A DNA stretch of 64,000 nt from Hymenopus coronatus (Eukaryota; Arthropoda; Insecta; Mantodea; Hymenopodidae), in NCBI GenBank assembly GCA_030762935.1, contig CM060895.1, positions 38,307,001 to 38,371,000 of the forward strand. Direction: 5' to 3'. Shown here piece after piece: positions 11,404 to 22,767 of this stretch. The first letter of the stretch is position 1, and each line of letters begins with the position of its first letter. The notes under the pieces are model-generated. The model made no database searches. It was not told where the DNA came from and was given only the letters and a program-made list of their open reading frames with translations. Position numbers and translations under genes: made by a program.

Positions 11404-12929
11404 ACTGTAACAGAATTTTAATTTAACATCATGAATTTTATTCATGTTTGACATAAACTAACAGTAAAAAAACGAAAATGATGATGAATAAGTAAATAAT
11501 GTCAACATTGTTCAATAATAATATATAAAAGTGCACTTTAGAAAGCACATTTTTCCCCATTTGTCAATTGACTTTTATGTTACACGGTACAAAGCCTACA
11601 TACTATAACACAGCTTAGAACCTAAGGACTGCATATTGGTTGCCGACAGTCCGAATGATCGGTTGAAAATTTCAGCACACTCGCTCAGCGAAAACACCAG
11701 AAGCGATATCCAGAGAAAACGAGATTGTTCTGAGACTGCCTTTCTCCCCACTTCCAGAACATTCTAGAACTCTGTATAAAATTCCAGAGAATATAGGCGA
11801 GCAATCATCTTTTTAATCTCTGACGCTGAAATTGCTTTAATCTTACCAATAACCATTATCCTAACGGATCAAATTTAAACATTTGAATAATCGAGTCTGC
11901 TCACGACTCAACCAGTAATATAGATAGTGAGTTGCGTTTTTTACTGTTTCGCTCATATTTCATCACGCAGTAACGTCGCTAAAGAAGTGAAATGCCTGTG
12001 AAAACAAAATAGGCTTTACAAAAGAACATAATTGCGAAGAAGATCTTGAATTTTTGTTTAGAATGTCATAGAGAGAAAATAACGGTTGTTACATCAAATG
12101 CTTGTAAAATCAGTGAATGCGTTAGTATACAGATGCTCACGACTTAGTAATTATTAAAACAGCTGAAATAGCAAAATAAAAGAGAAGCGAATGTGCATAG
12201 TTTACCAATATTAAACTATTTTAGTAACTCTAATTTAAGAAAGCTTTGCTTTATTTTCTTTGTATGTTGCAATGTTGCAAACAAGAAAAAATTGTTTAAA
12301 CCAGTCAAACGATATTTTAAAATTAATAACTGAGAAGATTATTTTCAATGAGGGTCTCAGACTATACGTCTTTTCCAAAGCGCTTAACTTAGTGGCATGT
12401 GCAGGATAATACATTAGAAAGACATAGAAGTTTTAATCAGAGGAGCACTTATATGAGAACACAGATGCGGCCATCTCAAGGCATTGTTTTCAAACTGGAG
12501 CCTTGCCGCTGGGGATAATACTGAGAAATCTGCATCTTGTGTTAATCAGGAGAGGGTTGACAGGTTCATTCCATTAGTTGCAATAACATACACCAGAGGT
12601 GTGTTTGTGCTGCTAAGATCCCTCCTTAGCTGTTCATAATTCATTAGCGAGGTCTTGGTTGTGAACCCTGTGTCAACAGCCTCAAGACAAAATGTTCTGT
12701 TGGAGGTGTACTTCCTGATGAAGATGCTGGGAGCGCCTGGCTGTTGGTGGTAATATCATTACTATTTCGGTACTAGCCTTTAAGGTTGTGTTATGGCGTT
12801 AGACACCACGTACAAAATAAAGCTCTTAAACTTATCTTAACTTCGTACATTTATAGATGAAAGCAGAAAATATTGTGTCATAAATTATTATTTTATTAAT
12901 TAAATGCTTTGGAATATAGAATCAGACTG
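11404..12929. other. No gene recognised
   Basis: About 1.5 kb without a frame above 60 codons, tRNA-like box, or match to the repeats described here. It is the largest stretch of apparently unique sequence in the window. Confidence 0.5.
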
Positions 12930-13060
12930 AAAAATTCAATTCCAAAACTGGAATTGGAACCAAGGATTTTTGGCTTTTCGTACCATTGTTCTAACCAGTT
13001 GAGATACTATGTTGGTATACCATTAAGTTCCCGAAATAACTCACAATTTTTACCTTTTTC
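12930..13060 (-). repeat. tRNA-derived SINE, group S1
   Basis: The minus strand shows the S1 layout: a start near ACCAACATAGTATCTCAACTGG, then GGTTCCAATTCC at the B box, then AATTGAATTTTTCAGTCTGA. Strongly decayed. Confidence 0.5.
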
Positions 13061-13214
13061 GCTACTTAAACTTTAGTCAAAGTCCTTTGAGGCAGACAGA
13101 AAACCAGTTACTCGTGCACTTGGTGTGTTATGTTTGTCAGCACTTTGTAATAGCCACCGTTGCAGCCACGTGACGGCCTCATCCTTATCTTCCTCCTTGA
13201 TGGTTTGGAAACAC

Positions 13215-13815
13215 TGATCAAAGTAGAGAAATATTGTATTTCATCCAAAATTTGGATTCGAGATTCCACTGGAGATATCTACGTGCTTTAAGACTCCCTG
13301 AATTAAAAAAAATAGAAAAATATTCTTATGCAAATTTCCCACTTGATAAAAGAGAAGGTATTTAAAGACAAAATGCATATTTTGCATTTTCTGAAAACTC
13401 TCCCTAGTGCCATCTTCATTATGAATGGCTTTGCGTAACTGGTAAACCGTAAGAGATAGATAAAAAACTTACTACACAAAAACTGAAGATACGTCAAAAC
13501 ACACCTAATTTATCACAGATACAGTTTTTGTGTTAAGCATTTCCTTGATGTTTGGTATTATTCTTTTTAACTTTAAAAAAAAATTATACTTTTCTCAAAT
13601 GGAAAGTCGTTATTGGTCTTTATTTCTCCCGGTCAAGCAAAGAGAAAGGAAGTTCAAAGCCATGACATAGCGATTAGGTCTTAAAGGACTTAACTTAATA
13701 CCTGTGCAAACTTTTATCTTGATTAACTTGCAATAGATAGCAGAAGAAACGTTTTTGATAATAGAATGTCGAAGAATGGATAGAGAAAGTCCTATAAATG
13801 TAACATGAAATACTG
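13215..13815 (+). repeat. Family A repeat with internal deletion
   Basis: Starts in the head (GTAGAGAAATATTGTATTTC), jumps from CTGAATTAAAAAAAATAG into the body and ends ATAGAGAAAGTCCTATAAAT. The TG tract and the following ~150 bp are absent. Confidence 0.75.
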
Positions 13816-13975
13816 GACGAGATAGCGCCGTGGTAACGTGTGCGAATCGTGTTCGGGAAGTCCTGACCAATGGGGTTTTGTGTTCTCAGATCGCCAAGAG
13901 AATGCTGGGAAGGTCCATTGCATCCCCCGAACCCTGTCCAACATTTGCTGTTCCCAATGCTTTCTTGTCTTCAGG
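13816..13975 (+). repeat. Possible tRNA-like SINE scrap, group S10
   Basis: ATAGCGCCGTGGTAACGTG then GTTCGGGAAGTCCTGA resembles the heads at 24424-24500 and 62190-62335. The remainder up to the reverse transcriptase fragment is unclassified. Confidence 0.3.
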
Positions 13976-14518
13976 ACTGTTCTCGCACCGCTACTGTTAA
14001 ATGTATTCACTCACGATATACCTGATTTACGACCAGCTTCCATCGCCATGTACGCAGACGATACTGTCCTTTTTAATTCACTCTCCGAACTAAATACAAC
14101 AATTAGACACCTGCAAGCATCACTTTCACTATTAGCTGAATGGCTTACAGTATGGCGTATTTCACTTAACATCAACAAGACGGAAGCAAAATTATTTTCT
14201 CTAAGACCTTATCAGAACCTTGATTATTTAAATTTACAGAATAAACAGCTAACCTGGTTGCCATCCCAAACCTCAACTAAATATCTTGGCGTTCTACTGG
14301 ACACAAAAATGACATGGAATGATCACATTATACGCATCACAGCACTTACTAACTCAAGGCTCTTCAAACTTTATCCATTAATTAATAAACGCTCCAAGAC
14401 TGGCCTGGACTGCTCCATTCTGCTTTACAAATCTTTAATTCGACCTCTTCCCACTTATGCAGCTCCTATATGGTCCACAACAAATAAAACTAATATTCAT
14501 AAACTGCAAGTTGTACAA
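13976..14518 (+). pseudogene. Jockey-like non-LTR retrotransposon reverse transcriptase, first part
   Basis: An open frame of 181 codons carries the C-terminal half of a reverse transcriptase: TVLAPLLLNVF, the catalytic box YADDT (14051-14065), SLNINKTEAKLF, KYLGVLLDTKMTW and LIRPLPTYAAPIW. These are the palm, primer-grip and thumb-side blocks of jockey-clade LINE polymerases. The upstream fingers, motif A and endonuclease are missing, so the element is 5'-truncated, as is usual for LINEs. The frame is clean up to codon CAA (14516-14518), where a family A repeat interrupts it. The next codons are found at 15405. With no stops in the part retained, this looks fairly young. Confidence 0.85.
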
Positions 14519-15404
14519 AAAAATCTGATGTGTTACACTCACACATGACTTTCTCTAGCTCTTCTACAAACTCCTTACATAAGATTATTCTTCTTTCTGC
14601 ACCTTGCTATTCGAGGTACTCATCAGCACAATGTTCTTATTATTTAGTTCCGTATAAGTAGGAAGAAAATAAGGGAATACACTAGGCTAAACCGATAGTC
14701 AAATGTTTTAAAAGCTGTCGTTAAGCGATTGTCATTACAAATCGCTTCTTTTCTTGGCCAGGAGTAGAACAAAAGAAAAACGGACACTCCCGTCTGAGAA
14801 AAGTATAAGTACTTCACAACAATAACAATATAACAATGAGTACCTAGAAAGCGGTAAGCTCCACGAGAAAAATGTATATGACATAAGTTGTGTATTTTAA
14901 AAAACACCTACATTTTTTGTATAGTAAGGTTTTGTCTATCTCTTACGGTTTACTAGTTATGGCAAATTAAGCAAAATTCATCCAGAATAAACAGGTCTTC
15001 AGAAGCTATTCCCAGAAAATTCAAGCTATACATTTTATTTGTTAGGTAAATATCTTTAATATACGATTTTTTAATCAAAATCGTTAGATCCATTTTTAAG
15101 AAAATAAAATTTTTCGAAAAAAGTTTCATGTAAAGTGTAGTTTGGGGTGGGGGAAGATACTAAGCTTAAATACCAGGTTTGGTATTTTAGTTACTATTCG
15201 TTTTTGAGTTATCGTGTTCACAGACACACGGACACACACACGGATACACACACACACACACGGACCTTTTCCTGAAAATGCTTTTTATGGATACAGGGGG
15301 TCCTAAAACATGTATTTCCGGTGAAATCTCGACATCGAATTTTTGGGTGGAATGCAATACTTCTCTATGCCTATGTACATTGTATATACGGGGCTAGAGA
15401 AAGT
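14519..15404 (-). repeat. Family A repeat inserted into the jockey-like element
   Basis: Full-length minus copy of 886 bp: AAATCTGATGTGTTACACTC at the left, (CA)-rich tract at 15230-15262, and head hairpin region to CTAGAGAAAGT at the right. Removing it joins CAA to AATAAGTTTCTC and restores the expected VQNKFL of the polymerase. The element therefore landed in a run of A (T on the other strand) with no duplicated bases other than possibly A residues. Internal sequence is complete. Confidence 0.9.
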
Positions 15405-15638
15405 AATAAGTTTCTCCGCAGAGCTATAAATGTACCATGGTTTGTAAGAAATACTCGGCTTCAACACGAACTTAACATCCTTCCAATAGAACAGTATATA
15501 AAACATCTCTCCAAGACATTCTTCAACAAATTAAGAAACGTTACTGGTGCTCAGGCATTTAACCTGCATATCGAAACTCCACACAAAAGGCTGCAAAGAA
15601 AACTACCACAACATTTCTTAACTAGTGACTTCTGTTAA
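15405..15638 (+). pseudogene. Jockey-like retrotransposon, C-terminal part
   Basis: Frame NKFLRRAINVPWFVRNTRLQ through LNILPIEQYIKHLSKTFFN to a TAA stop after TSDFC. The motif FLRRAINVPWFVRN is characteristic of the region just after the polymerase thumb in jockey-clade LINEs. It continues in phase from codon 14516-14518 once the 886-bp repeat is removed, so both parts belong to one insertion. There is no zinc-knuckle in this C-terminus. Confidence 0.85.
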
Positions 15639-15887
15639 TAATTATTCATAGTCATGTAGTTTCATATTGTGTAATTTATTATTGTTATTACTTATACTTT
15701 TATTCAATTGTAACATTATTTGTAAATTTATATTATCATTTGTGTACTAATAATCGATTTTTGTTTATGTTAGAGGAGCCAATATGGTCAACCTCAAATG
15801 TTAATGTATTTAACGTTATTGTTATTTTTTGTTATCTATGGCCTGTATAGTATAAATGCTGATCTGCCAACAATAAAATTCAAAAAA
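15639..15887 (+). other. 3' UTR and poly(A) end of the jockey-like element
   Basis: About 245 bp of AT-rich sequence between the stop codon and AATAAA at 15872-15877, followed by an A run at 15882-15888. This is the expected 3' end of a retroposed LINE. Another family A copy begins immediately afterwards. Confidence 0.7.
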
Positions 15888-15888
15888 A

Positions 15889-16749
15889 GAATCTGATGTG
15901 TACCATTCACATGACTTTCTCCATATCCCTGCAACAAATAATTCTTAAAAAGCTTATACTTCTATTTACTTTATGCTAATCAGAAAAAAAAATAGCAGAA
16001 ATAGTCTAATTACTGGCTTCCTTGTAAGTAGGAGCGAAATAAAGGACAACCGTAGGTTAAAGTGATAGTCAAAAGCTGGTTGCTATGTCAATGAAGTTCC
16101 TTTGTTTATATGGATAGGAGTTGACAAGTTCCTGTATGAGAAAAGTATGTTTTTCATAGCTGAAACCAAAAATAAGGAATGTCTAAAAAACAACGAACTC
16201 CACGAAAGAATGTATATAACATAAATTGTGTGTTTTAATATGCTCCACATTGTTTGTGTAGTAAGTTTTTGTCCATCTCTTACGGTTTAGCAGTTATTCA
16301 AAATTTAGTAAAGTTCACCCAGAATAAACTACTCTTCAGAGGCTATTCCCAGAAAATTCAAGATATACATTTTATTTGTCAGGTAAATATGTTTAATATA
16401 CGAAATTTTAATCAAAATCGTTAGAGCAATTTTCGAGAAAATCAAAATTTTCGAAAAAAGTTCCATGTAAAGGGTAGTTGGGGGTGGGGGAATTTTTCTC
16501 AAAATCTTCATGTCGCATCCTTGGAAGATATTAAACTTAATTACCAAGTTTGGTATTTTACTGACTTTTCGTTTTTGAGCTATCGTGTTCACAGACACAC
16601 GGACACACGGAACCTTTTTGTGAAAATGCTTTTTTTTGGATATTGGGGACCCTAAAACATATATTTCCGGTGAAATCTCGGTATGAATTTTTGGGTGGAG
16701 TGCAATACTTTCTCTATACACTATGTACATAGTGCGTATGGAGAAAGTA
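15889..16749 (-). repeat. Family A repeat, full length
   Basis: Complete minus copy from ATCTGATGTGTACCATTCAC to the head (CTATACACTATGTACATAGTG) and GGAGAAAGTA. A minus-strand frame of 160 codons (16329-16811) runs through the head and body but encodes nothing recognisable. Confidence 0.9.
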
Positions 16750-17081
16750 GAAAAGGGTTGAAGGTTCGAAACTTGTTGGTTGGGGGCGTTGGAAACCGTT
16801 AGGTAACCCATCCATGCATGCGCTCGTCGTCATTCGGATCTGGTCGCCTTATAGGTCTCTCCCCTCATGGGTTCACGTAAGTCGCAAATGACCTTTGGTG
16901 CTTTGCCTCATTGACTGAGGACCCCGTCCGTGAGTACTACTAACACTACTTAAATATATTATTATAAAATGTAATAATAGTTTATCTCTCTCAGTCGCGT
17001 ATTTTAACGGTGTGATTTCGTGTATTAAGTTCATCATGATGATCACAACCTTAAAGGCTTACTTCCGTATGAGATGTTTTT
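16750..17081. other. No gene recognised
   Basis: Moderately GC-rich start (16760-16930) that may be an unclassified SINE, then AT-rich sequence up to the mariner inverted repeat. Confidence 0.35.
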
Positions 17082-18418
17082 ACGAGGGCCGTTCAGAAAG
17101 TAGCCTCCGGTTGATTGCAAGAAATTCACCAAGTTAAATAAAAATATTTTAATATATACATCTTACAGCTACATCTTTGCACTATTTTTCTACATAGTTT
17201 CCATAACGATTGAGGCACTTATCGTATCTGTTCACAAGCTCTGAAATTCCTTCTGCATAAAAATCACCCGCTTGTGCCTGGAGCCAGCCTGTGACCGCAT
17301 CTTTGAGCTCTTCGTCGTCATCAAACCGCTGGGACCCGAGCCATTTCTTCATATGCATGAAGAGGTGATAATCGCTTGGCGCCAGATCTGGGCTGTAAGG
17401 TGGATGGTTGACAACGTCCCACTTGAAGGACTCAAGAAGGGCTGTTGTTCTGCGAGCAGAGTGAGGACGGGCGTTATCGTGCAAAAAAACGATACCGGAA
17501 GTCAGCATACCACGGCGTTCATTCTGTATAGCCCGTCGTAATTGTTTTAGTGTTTCACAGTACACGTCTTGATTAATGGTCGTCCCACGTTCCATGAATT
17601 CAACCAACAACACCCCTTTTGCATCCCAAAACACCATTGCCATCAATTTTCGGGCAGAAAAATCTTGCCGGGCTTTTATTGGTTTGGTAGGCGAATTTGA
17701 ATGTGCCCACATCTTTGATTGTTCTTTTGCCTCAGGGTTCACGTACTTAATCCAGGTTTCGTCCCCGGTCACGATTCTGTTTAACAATGGTTCACCTTCG
17801 GCCTCATAACGTGACAGAAAGTCTAATGCAGAGGCCATTCTTTGAGTTTTGTGGTGGTCGGTAAGAATTTTGGGCACCCATCGTGCACAGAACTTACGGT
17901 AACCCAATCTTGCTGTCACTATCTCGTACAAGAGAGTCTTAGAAATCTGTGGAAAATCAGTAGACAACTCCGACATTGTGAAACGTCAGTTTTCACGAAC
18001 TTTTGCATCAACTGTCTGAACGAGTTCGTCCGTGACCAATGATGGTCTACCACTCCTCTCTTCATCATGAACGTTTTCTCGTCCACTTTTAAATAAACGT
18101 ACCCATTCACGGACCACTCCTTCACTCATAACTCTTGGTCCGTACACGGCACAAAGCTCACGATGAATAGCTGCTGCAGAATATCCTTTGGCTGTAAAAA
18201 ACCTTATAACAGCACGCACTTCACATTTGGCGGGGTTTTCTATTGCAGTACACATTTCAAACGGCCACAAACACTAAACTAGCACAGGTACGACTTTCAC
18301 TCGACCACGGCTTGATGCCGACTGACCTGCTGAGTGCGTGAATGCACAGATGGCGTCGCTACTCCCCCCACTACCCGCACTGTGACCGATCGGAGGTTAC
18401 TTTCTGAACGGCCCTCGT
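17082..18418 (-). mobile_element. Mariner DNA transposon, nearly intact
   Basis: Bounded by 28-bp terminal inverted repeats (17082-17109 and 18391-18418) that differ at one position and start ACGAGGGCCGTTCAGAAAGT. Total length is 1337 bp, typical for mariner. A TA overlaps the left tip (17081-17082); the right tip is followed by GTATA, so the expected TA duplication is not cleanly preserved. The element contains only the transposase frame at 17182-18270 on the minus strand. It is the best-preserved autonomous-type element in the window. Confidence 0.9.
17182..18270 (-). pseudogene. Mariner transposase with a single nonsense codon
   Basis: Cut-and-paste transposase that binds the inverted repeats and inserts at TA. 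The frame is 363 codons including the stop, broken only by TGA at 17986-17988. Residues 1-94 hold the paired-like helix-turn-helix region (RAVIRFFTAKGYSAAAIHRE, then VVREWVRLFKSGRENVHDEE) and the GRPS linker. After the stop the same frame continues RFTMSELS, WVPKIL, and the catalytic triad: TGDETW, HDNARPHS and SPDLAPSDYH. There are 34 residues between the second and third Asp, giving DD34D as in mariner. The broken codon fits a CGA (Arg) to TGA change, a CpG-type transition. No frameshift was found. The predicted length is slightly above Mos1's 345. The start ATG at 18268-18270 is the first in frame. Confidence 0.93.
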
Positions 18419-18639
18419 GTATACACCACTTCTTTGATGTACCAACATTCCTTTTCACCTTTCGACTTCTTATCCAATTTAATATTAGGTAAGAATATAC
18501 AATGGTTCGATCATTTAATGTGAGGTATTTAAAAATGAAATTAACCTGATTATCCACTGCGGAGCGTCTAGAGCCAAGAAGTTGCCATCTGGACTTGGTG
18601 TAACCTATCACGTACGCCAAATATTAGTAATTCTGAATT
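18419..18639. other. No gene recognised
   Basis: Short spacer; frames here are shadows. Confidence 0.35.
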
Positions 18640-18790
18640 TTGAGATCATTACGGACGCCAACTATGAATGACATAAACGATTTGAACGCTTCCTTTCTAA
18701 TAGTGAAACGATGGAAATTGTAAGAAACCAAAACAAACGAAGTACTTGTGGTATATTTAAATGTGAATCGCGCATTTTAAAGCCTTATTG
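18640..18790 (+). repeat. Fragment of the long-inverted-arm element (family B)
   Basis: CGCCAACTATGAATGACATAAACG, AGTGAAACGATGG and ACAAACGAAGTACTTGTGG match, in inverted orientation, the left arm of the element at 40511-41478 (about 40650-40745), and directly part of its right arm. This shows the structure is dispersed. Confidence 0.65.
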
Positions 18791-18883
18791 TCGTTCTCCG
18801 TGGTGTAGTAAAATGTAAATGGCGCGTTATTTATGGTTGCGCTTTAACTGCTGTGTTTCTCAGCGTCCCATTCTATACTGGGC

Positions 18884-19100
18884 GTGATAAATAGCTTGAT
18901 TTTGCTCAGAGGCCTCTCTATCAGATTTGAGGTTCTTTTAAGTGCCGTGAATCTACAACACGGGGCCAACGGCTTTACTTCCCTTCCAAAGAAAGCCATG
19001 CTAGGAATTTTTACGCCCGAAAAAAATCCATCGTTCTCCGCCGGATTTGAACCCGCGACCTTGGGTATATGAGTTAGCATGTAGTGATTACCACTTCTAT
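18884..19100 (-). repeat. SINE, group S4
   Basis: The minus strand has B box GCGGGTTCAAATCCGGCGG and a body (GGCTTTCTTTGGAAGGGAAG, GAACCTCAAATCTGATAGAG) shared with 8495-8700 and 57240-57622. The tRNA-like head is at the right end, near 19090. An additional head-like scrap (TCCGTGGTGTAGT) occurs at about 18797. Confidence 0.75.
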
Positions 19101-19578
19101 TCAAGGTAGCCGATTATATCCTGGCGGAGGGTGATGAGTTTTTTCGGAAATCCTTTGAATAGCTTCTTTCGGGAGAGAAATAAAGTCGTGTAATATTCTG
19201 TCTAATATTCGTTTGTACGTAAAAGAAGCCCATAATTTTCACGTCCACAGACACAGATCATGGTGACATCTATGGACGATGAGCTGATCTCTTGTAAACG
19301 TGTGCACACAGTGTGAGATTTACGAACTATACATTTTACCCGATCAAGAAAACATCTATAGGTTTCCCAAACACGCCGACATGGTGTGATGGAAGTTGAC
19401 TTATGAGGTCTTTTATCGTTGTTTGGAGTCTCACTAGAAATATCTAAATTGCTTAATTTTATACATCAGCGTAAAATGATTAACTCATTCCTAATGGTTT
19501 TTTCTTTTTTTATTCAAGAGTATTCAGCGGCTACGCCTCTTAAAAACCTTCTTTCAGCTGCTTCTATGATCTGTTTCC
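19101..19578. other. No gene recognised
   Basis: Unclassified spacer. Confidence 0.4.
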
Positions 19579-20040
19579 TTTCTCTACTACGCATAGTAAG
19601 TAGAAGAAGTATTGTATTCCACCCAGCAATTGGATACCGGAAATACATTTTTTGAGCATCTCTGAATCCAGAAGCGCATTTTTGGAAAATATCTGTGTCT
19701 GTGTATGCAAGTATGAACGAAAAGTCAGATAAAACAAAATACTACTTTCAAAGATATAACACAAAGAATTTCTAGAAATTTTTCTACCCTCAACTACACC
19801 TTACATTGAACATTTTTCGAAAGTTCAAGATATTTACATGTTTATTTTGAATTATTGGAAAGTAGCCTGTAAAGTTTTTATAAGGAAATAATCTTATATA
19901 ATCTTGAGTAAAGGTAAAAGTTACGTAATAGATGAAAACACACTACACGAAAAAACGTAGATTTCTTTAAAAATAACACACATTATGTTTCAAATAACTT
20001 TTTTGTGGTACCAAGCATTTACGAGATATCCGTTATATTA
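19579..20040 (+). repeat. Family A repeat, diverged
   Basis: Head TTTCTCTACTACGCATAGTA, GTATTGTATTCCACCC and AATCCAGAAGCGCATTTTTG are clear. The body is heavily mutated, and the tail is lost after GAGATATCCGTTATATTA. Confidence 0.7.
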
Positions 20041-20400
20041 GATTCCCTCAATACGTTGTTATTATTTTTAAGTCCCGACGACATTAATTTGTTTTTCAGA
20101 TTATTAGCATTAAAGTTCAGTTTTTAAATGAGAAGCTTATTTTCAAAACGTCTCTTGTCCACCTAATATTAAAACTGAATTTTTGAATCCTTCTTAAGTT
20201 ACTCTAAAAAGAGCCAATAATGATGAATAAATGTCATCATTTGGCTTCTGGGCGTCTTTTAAAGCAGTAAAAACTTGCTTTAATAGCGCTTATTAGGAGT
20301 ATATTGGCTTTTTTTTAAAATATATTCTATTTTACCTTTCAGGACTATCCCCGCATCATAACCACTTTCGCTTGGTTCCAAGTAGATGGCGATAGGGTAC
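20041..20400. other. No gene recognised
   Basis: AT-rich unclassified sequence. Confidence 0.4.
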
Positions 20401-20502
20401 CACAGTCTGACTGCTTTTACCATCTGTAGTCGATATGGCGCATACAGCCAAACATCATGGCCTACGGTCTAACTACCTCTATCATCCGTAGTCAGATGAG
20501 AG
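20401..20502. repeat. Degenerate ~65-bp direct duplication
   Basis: CAGTCTGACTGCTTTTACCA / TCTGTAGTC at 20402-20430 recurs as CGGTCTAACTACCTCTATCA / TCCGTAGTC at 20466-20494, about 65 bp apart. Confidence 0.5.
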
Positions 20503-20589
20503 AGTTCAGTCAGTCCTTCCAGACCACGTCGCTACATACCATATTATTTTGCCTTGCAACAAACAGATTGCGTTTGTGTGCTACTTTTA

Positions 20590-20750
20590 CTATTGTTTTA
20601 GACTAAAGGTGAAATTTTGGTTTGTAGTATTTAACAGTAAATCCGCCATTTACCTTGGCAACGGAGAGAAACCTTGAAAGATTAGTCGGCTCAAGGGATT
20701 TTGAAACCGGGAGCTTGCGACGTTACCGCTCGAGCCAGCCCGCTCTTGTC
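20590..20750 (-). repeat. tRNA-derived SINE, group S8
   Basis: The minus strand starts with an A-box-like CTGGCTCGAGCGGTAACG, then a degenerate B box (CCCGGTTTCAAAATCCC). The remainder matches 33645-33795 (ATTGTTTTAGAC, GGTTTGTAGTATTTAAC-like, TTACCTTGGCAACGGAG-like). Confidence 0.6.
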
Positions 20751-21029
20751 TTCGAGCTTTTTGTCTAAAATTTCTGAAAATGGACAAGTGACGCTTTGAA
20801 AATAACCTTCTCAAACAGTTTACTGTTGCTGTTCCATTTATATGCGTAAAGAAATGTGTATGTAGCTACGATTAAAATTAAATAACTGGAAAAATAAGTT
20901 TCTTAACAATAGTTTGTACAACCTCTAATAAACAATAATGGGTTTAGTTTGTACAAAAGTCTCGTTAACGACTGAGAATAAAGCCATGCTGACTCAGATC
21001 CCGTTGTAGAAGTTGCTATCGTCCTAATG
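20751..21029. other. No gene recognised
   Basis: Unclassified spacer. Confidence 0.35.
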
Positions 21030-21310
21030 GAGTAGGAGATGATGTCAGCGAGATAGTATTTGCCCAGTGGAGTTCCTCTTGTAACCAATGGTAGCGTACT
21101 GTTATGAGACAGCTGCTCTTAGATTCCACGAGGAGTTAAACTCCTTTATGTTTCAGAAGTCGTGAGAACAATAACGGAAGGCATCACTTACCTCATTTAG
21201 TATATGTCCAATAGTGTACCTCAAGTAACCAATGGTAGCGAATATCTGATATGTACAAACAACTACATTCCACGTGGAGTGTGCCCATGTTTGCGTTTCC
21301 TGAGGCGTAT
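21030..21310. repeat. 144-bp tandem duplication, two diverged units
   Basis: AACCAATGGTAGCG occurs at 21083 and 21227, and ATTCCACG..GGAGT at 21123 and 21267, both 144 bp apart. The sequence between shows the same spacing with many substitutions. Two units are discernible. Confidence 0.7.
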
Positions 21311-22482
21311 GAATGTAAACTTGGATAAGTTCTTTTATGTAATGTAAAGATAATTTTAACAAAACAAAAAAGGATAGATGTTTCAGCCCCGAATATTTAT
21401 TAAAACGAAGTTAAATGCAGAGATTATTATTATTATTATTATTATTAGACAGTAATATATGTATTATCTATAGCTTCGAATAATAATTTGAGAATGTAAG
21501 AGAGCAAGAAAATTGGTTATGGCCTTTTATACACAGAGAGCCTATTACATCTTTGCACTGTACTTGTAACATAATTCGACTTTTCTGTTTATTTTCCTTA
21601 ATTTACCTTCGTATTCTTTTCAGCATACTTGTCAATTTTTTCTCGCTGTGGAGGAATGCAGCAGAGAGATATTCTAAGCTGCACACATTAAGACAAATGA
21701 ATAACGTTACGCGCCATTACCGTTGCTCGTCACAAGCCGGGTCATTAGCGTCACACATGTGTAACATTAACGCGGTGCAAGCGCACTCATGTGGCATGTC
21801 CGTTACACAGACATGACGCCTTGCATACCTGACGCCAGGCGTCTCAACTGTCAAGATTTTCTTGCACTCCGCATTGGGAAAAATAGATTAGTATACGATC
21901 AAACTAAAGTCATTGAGAAATGTATGGTTAATAAATGGCAAAAAATAGCGTTAATAACTTCTTCTTCCACATCAAAGAACTGGTACTAAAACCCCATTCC
22001 AATGCCACGACATTATCAAAACTTGTCTACGTGTTTTCTGGGTCTTCCTGTGTCTATAATTGAAATTTTGTCACAACAGACTATCAGGGGATATTCTGGT
22101 AACGTGGTTTAATAATTATTTTTATATTTTTCGATGTCACAATTGCGCTGGTTGTAGTATTAAATCGTCTTAAGGACCATCCACATAAGAAATTAACATT
22201 AACGCGAGGAGTAAAAGCTTGAACATAAAATTCGCTTTGCCATTCCCAGTGCCAATAAAACGGCGTCAAAGCAAGATAATTTAGATGTGAAAGTGGTTGA
22301 AAATTGAATTTGCGATGATGGTCGACGATGTACCAATGTATTTTATATTGCTGCAGCTGCATTAGCTTATATATCAAGTTATTCTATACATGAAATAAAA
22401 CTGAATAGTTTAAACCTAAAATGTTTCGCACAATGTCGAAACACACCATAGTAATAATATTTAAAATCTTCTGTTTTTTTTG
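21311..22482. other. No gene recognised; contains (ATT)n
   Basis: A (TTA)n run lies at 21425-21447. The rest is unclassified. The frames at 21553-21816 and 22084-22377 show no motif. Confidence 0.45.
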
Positions 22483-22670
22483 TTTACTTAATGTCCTTTA
22501 ACCTGATCAGTCATATTGGACGATTAATGGAATTGCTGAAATGAAACTCAAATTATCTCGGGGTTTATGGAGCTTAAAGTTACTTCTCAGGATAAGGGAA
22601 AACCCCGAAAAAGAGGCAAACACGTTACCACCACAGTACCCTCGCGGAAAATTAAAACCTTATTTTGTAT
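22483..22670 (-). repeat. SINE, group S3, antisense and diverged
   Basis: AACCTGATCAGTCATATTGG, TCGGGGTTTATGGAGCTTAA, TCTCAGGATAAGGGAAAACC and GTTACCACCAC follow, in reverse, the S3 body and head of 10523-10781. A shorter S3 end scrap occurs at about 23752-23790. Confidence 0.7.
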
Positions 22671-22767
22671 ATCAGTTTCATTTCCAAATATTTAGTTTTA
22701 AAATTATTTTTGTAGTATTTACTTTATTTTCAGAAAGTGAACATTATTTTAAAATAAAGCAATTAGC

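Noticed and set aside
13838..13975. Upstream part of the jockey frame as genuine reverse transcriptase
   Set aside because: Although open, residues before TVLAPLL do not match polymerase fingers and include a tRNA-like scrap, so the LINE is taken to begin at about 13976.
16329..16811. A 160-codon minus-strand frame in family A, with similar frames in several other copies (24779-25033, 27091-27318, 44619-44834, 54759-55049)
   Set aside because: The recurrence is explained by common descent of an AT-rich repeat with few stops. The opposite strand is equally open in other copies (26924-27130, 47685-48053), and the dinucleotide tract runs through the frame. Without a dN/dS test this is not evidence of coding.
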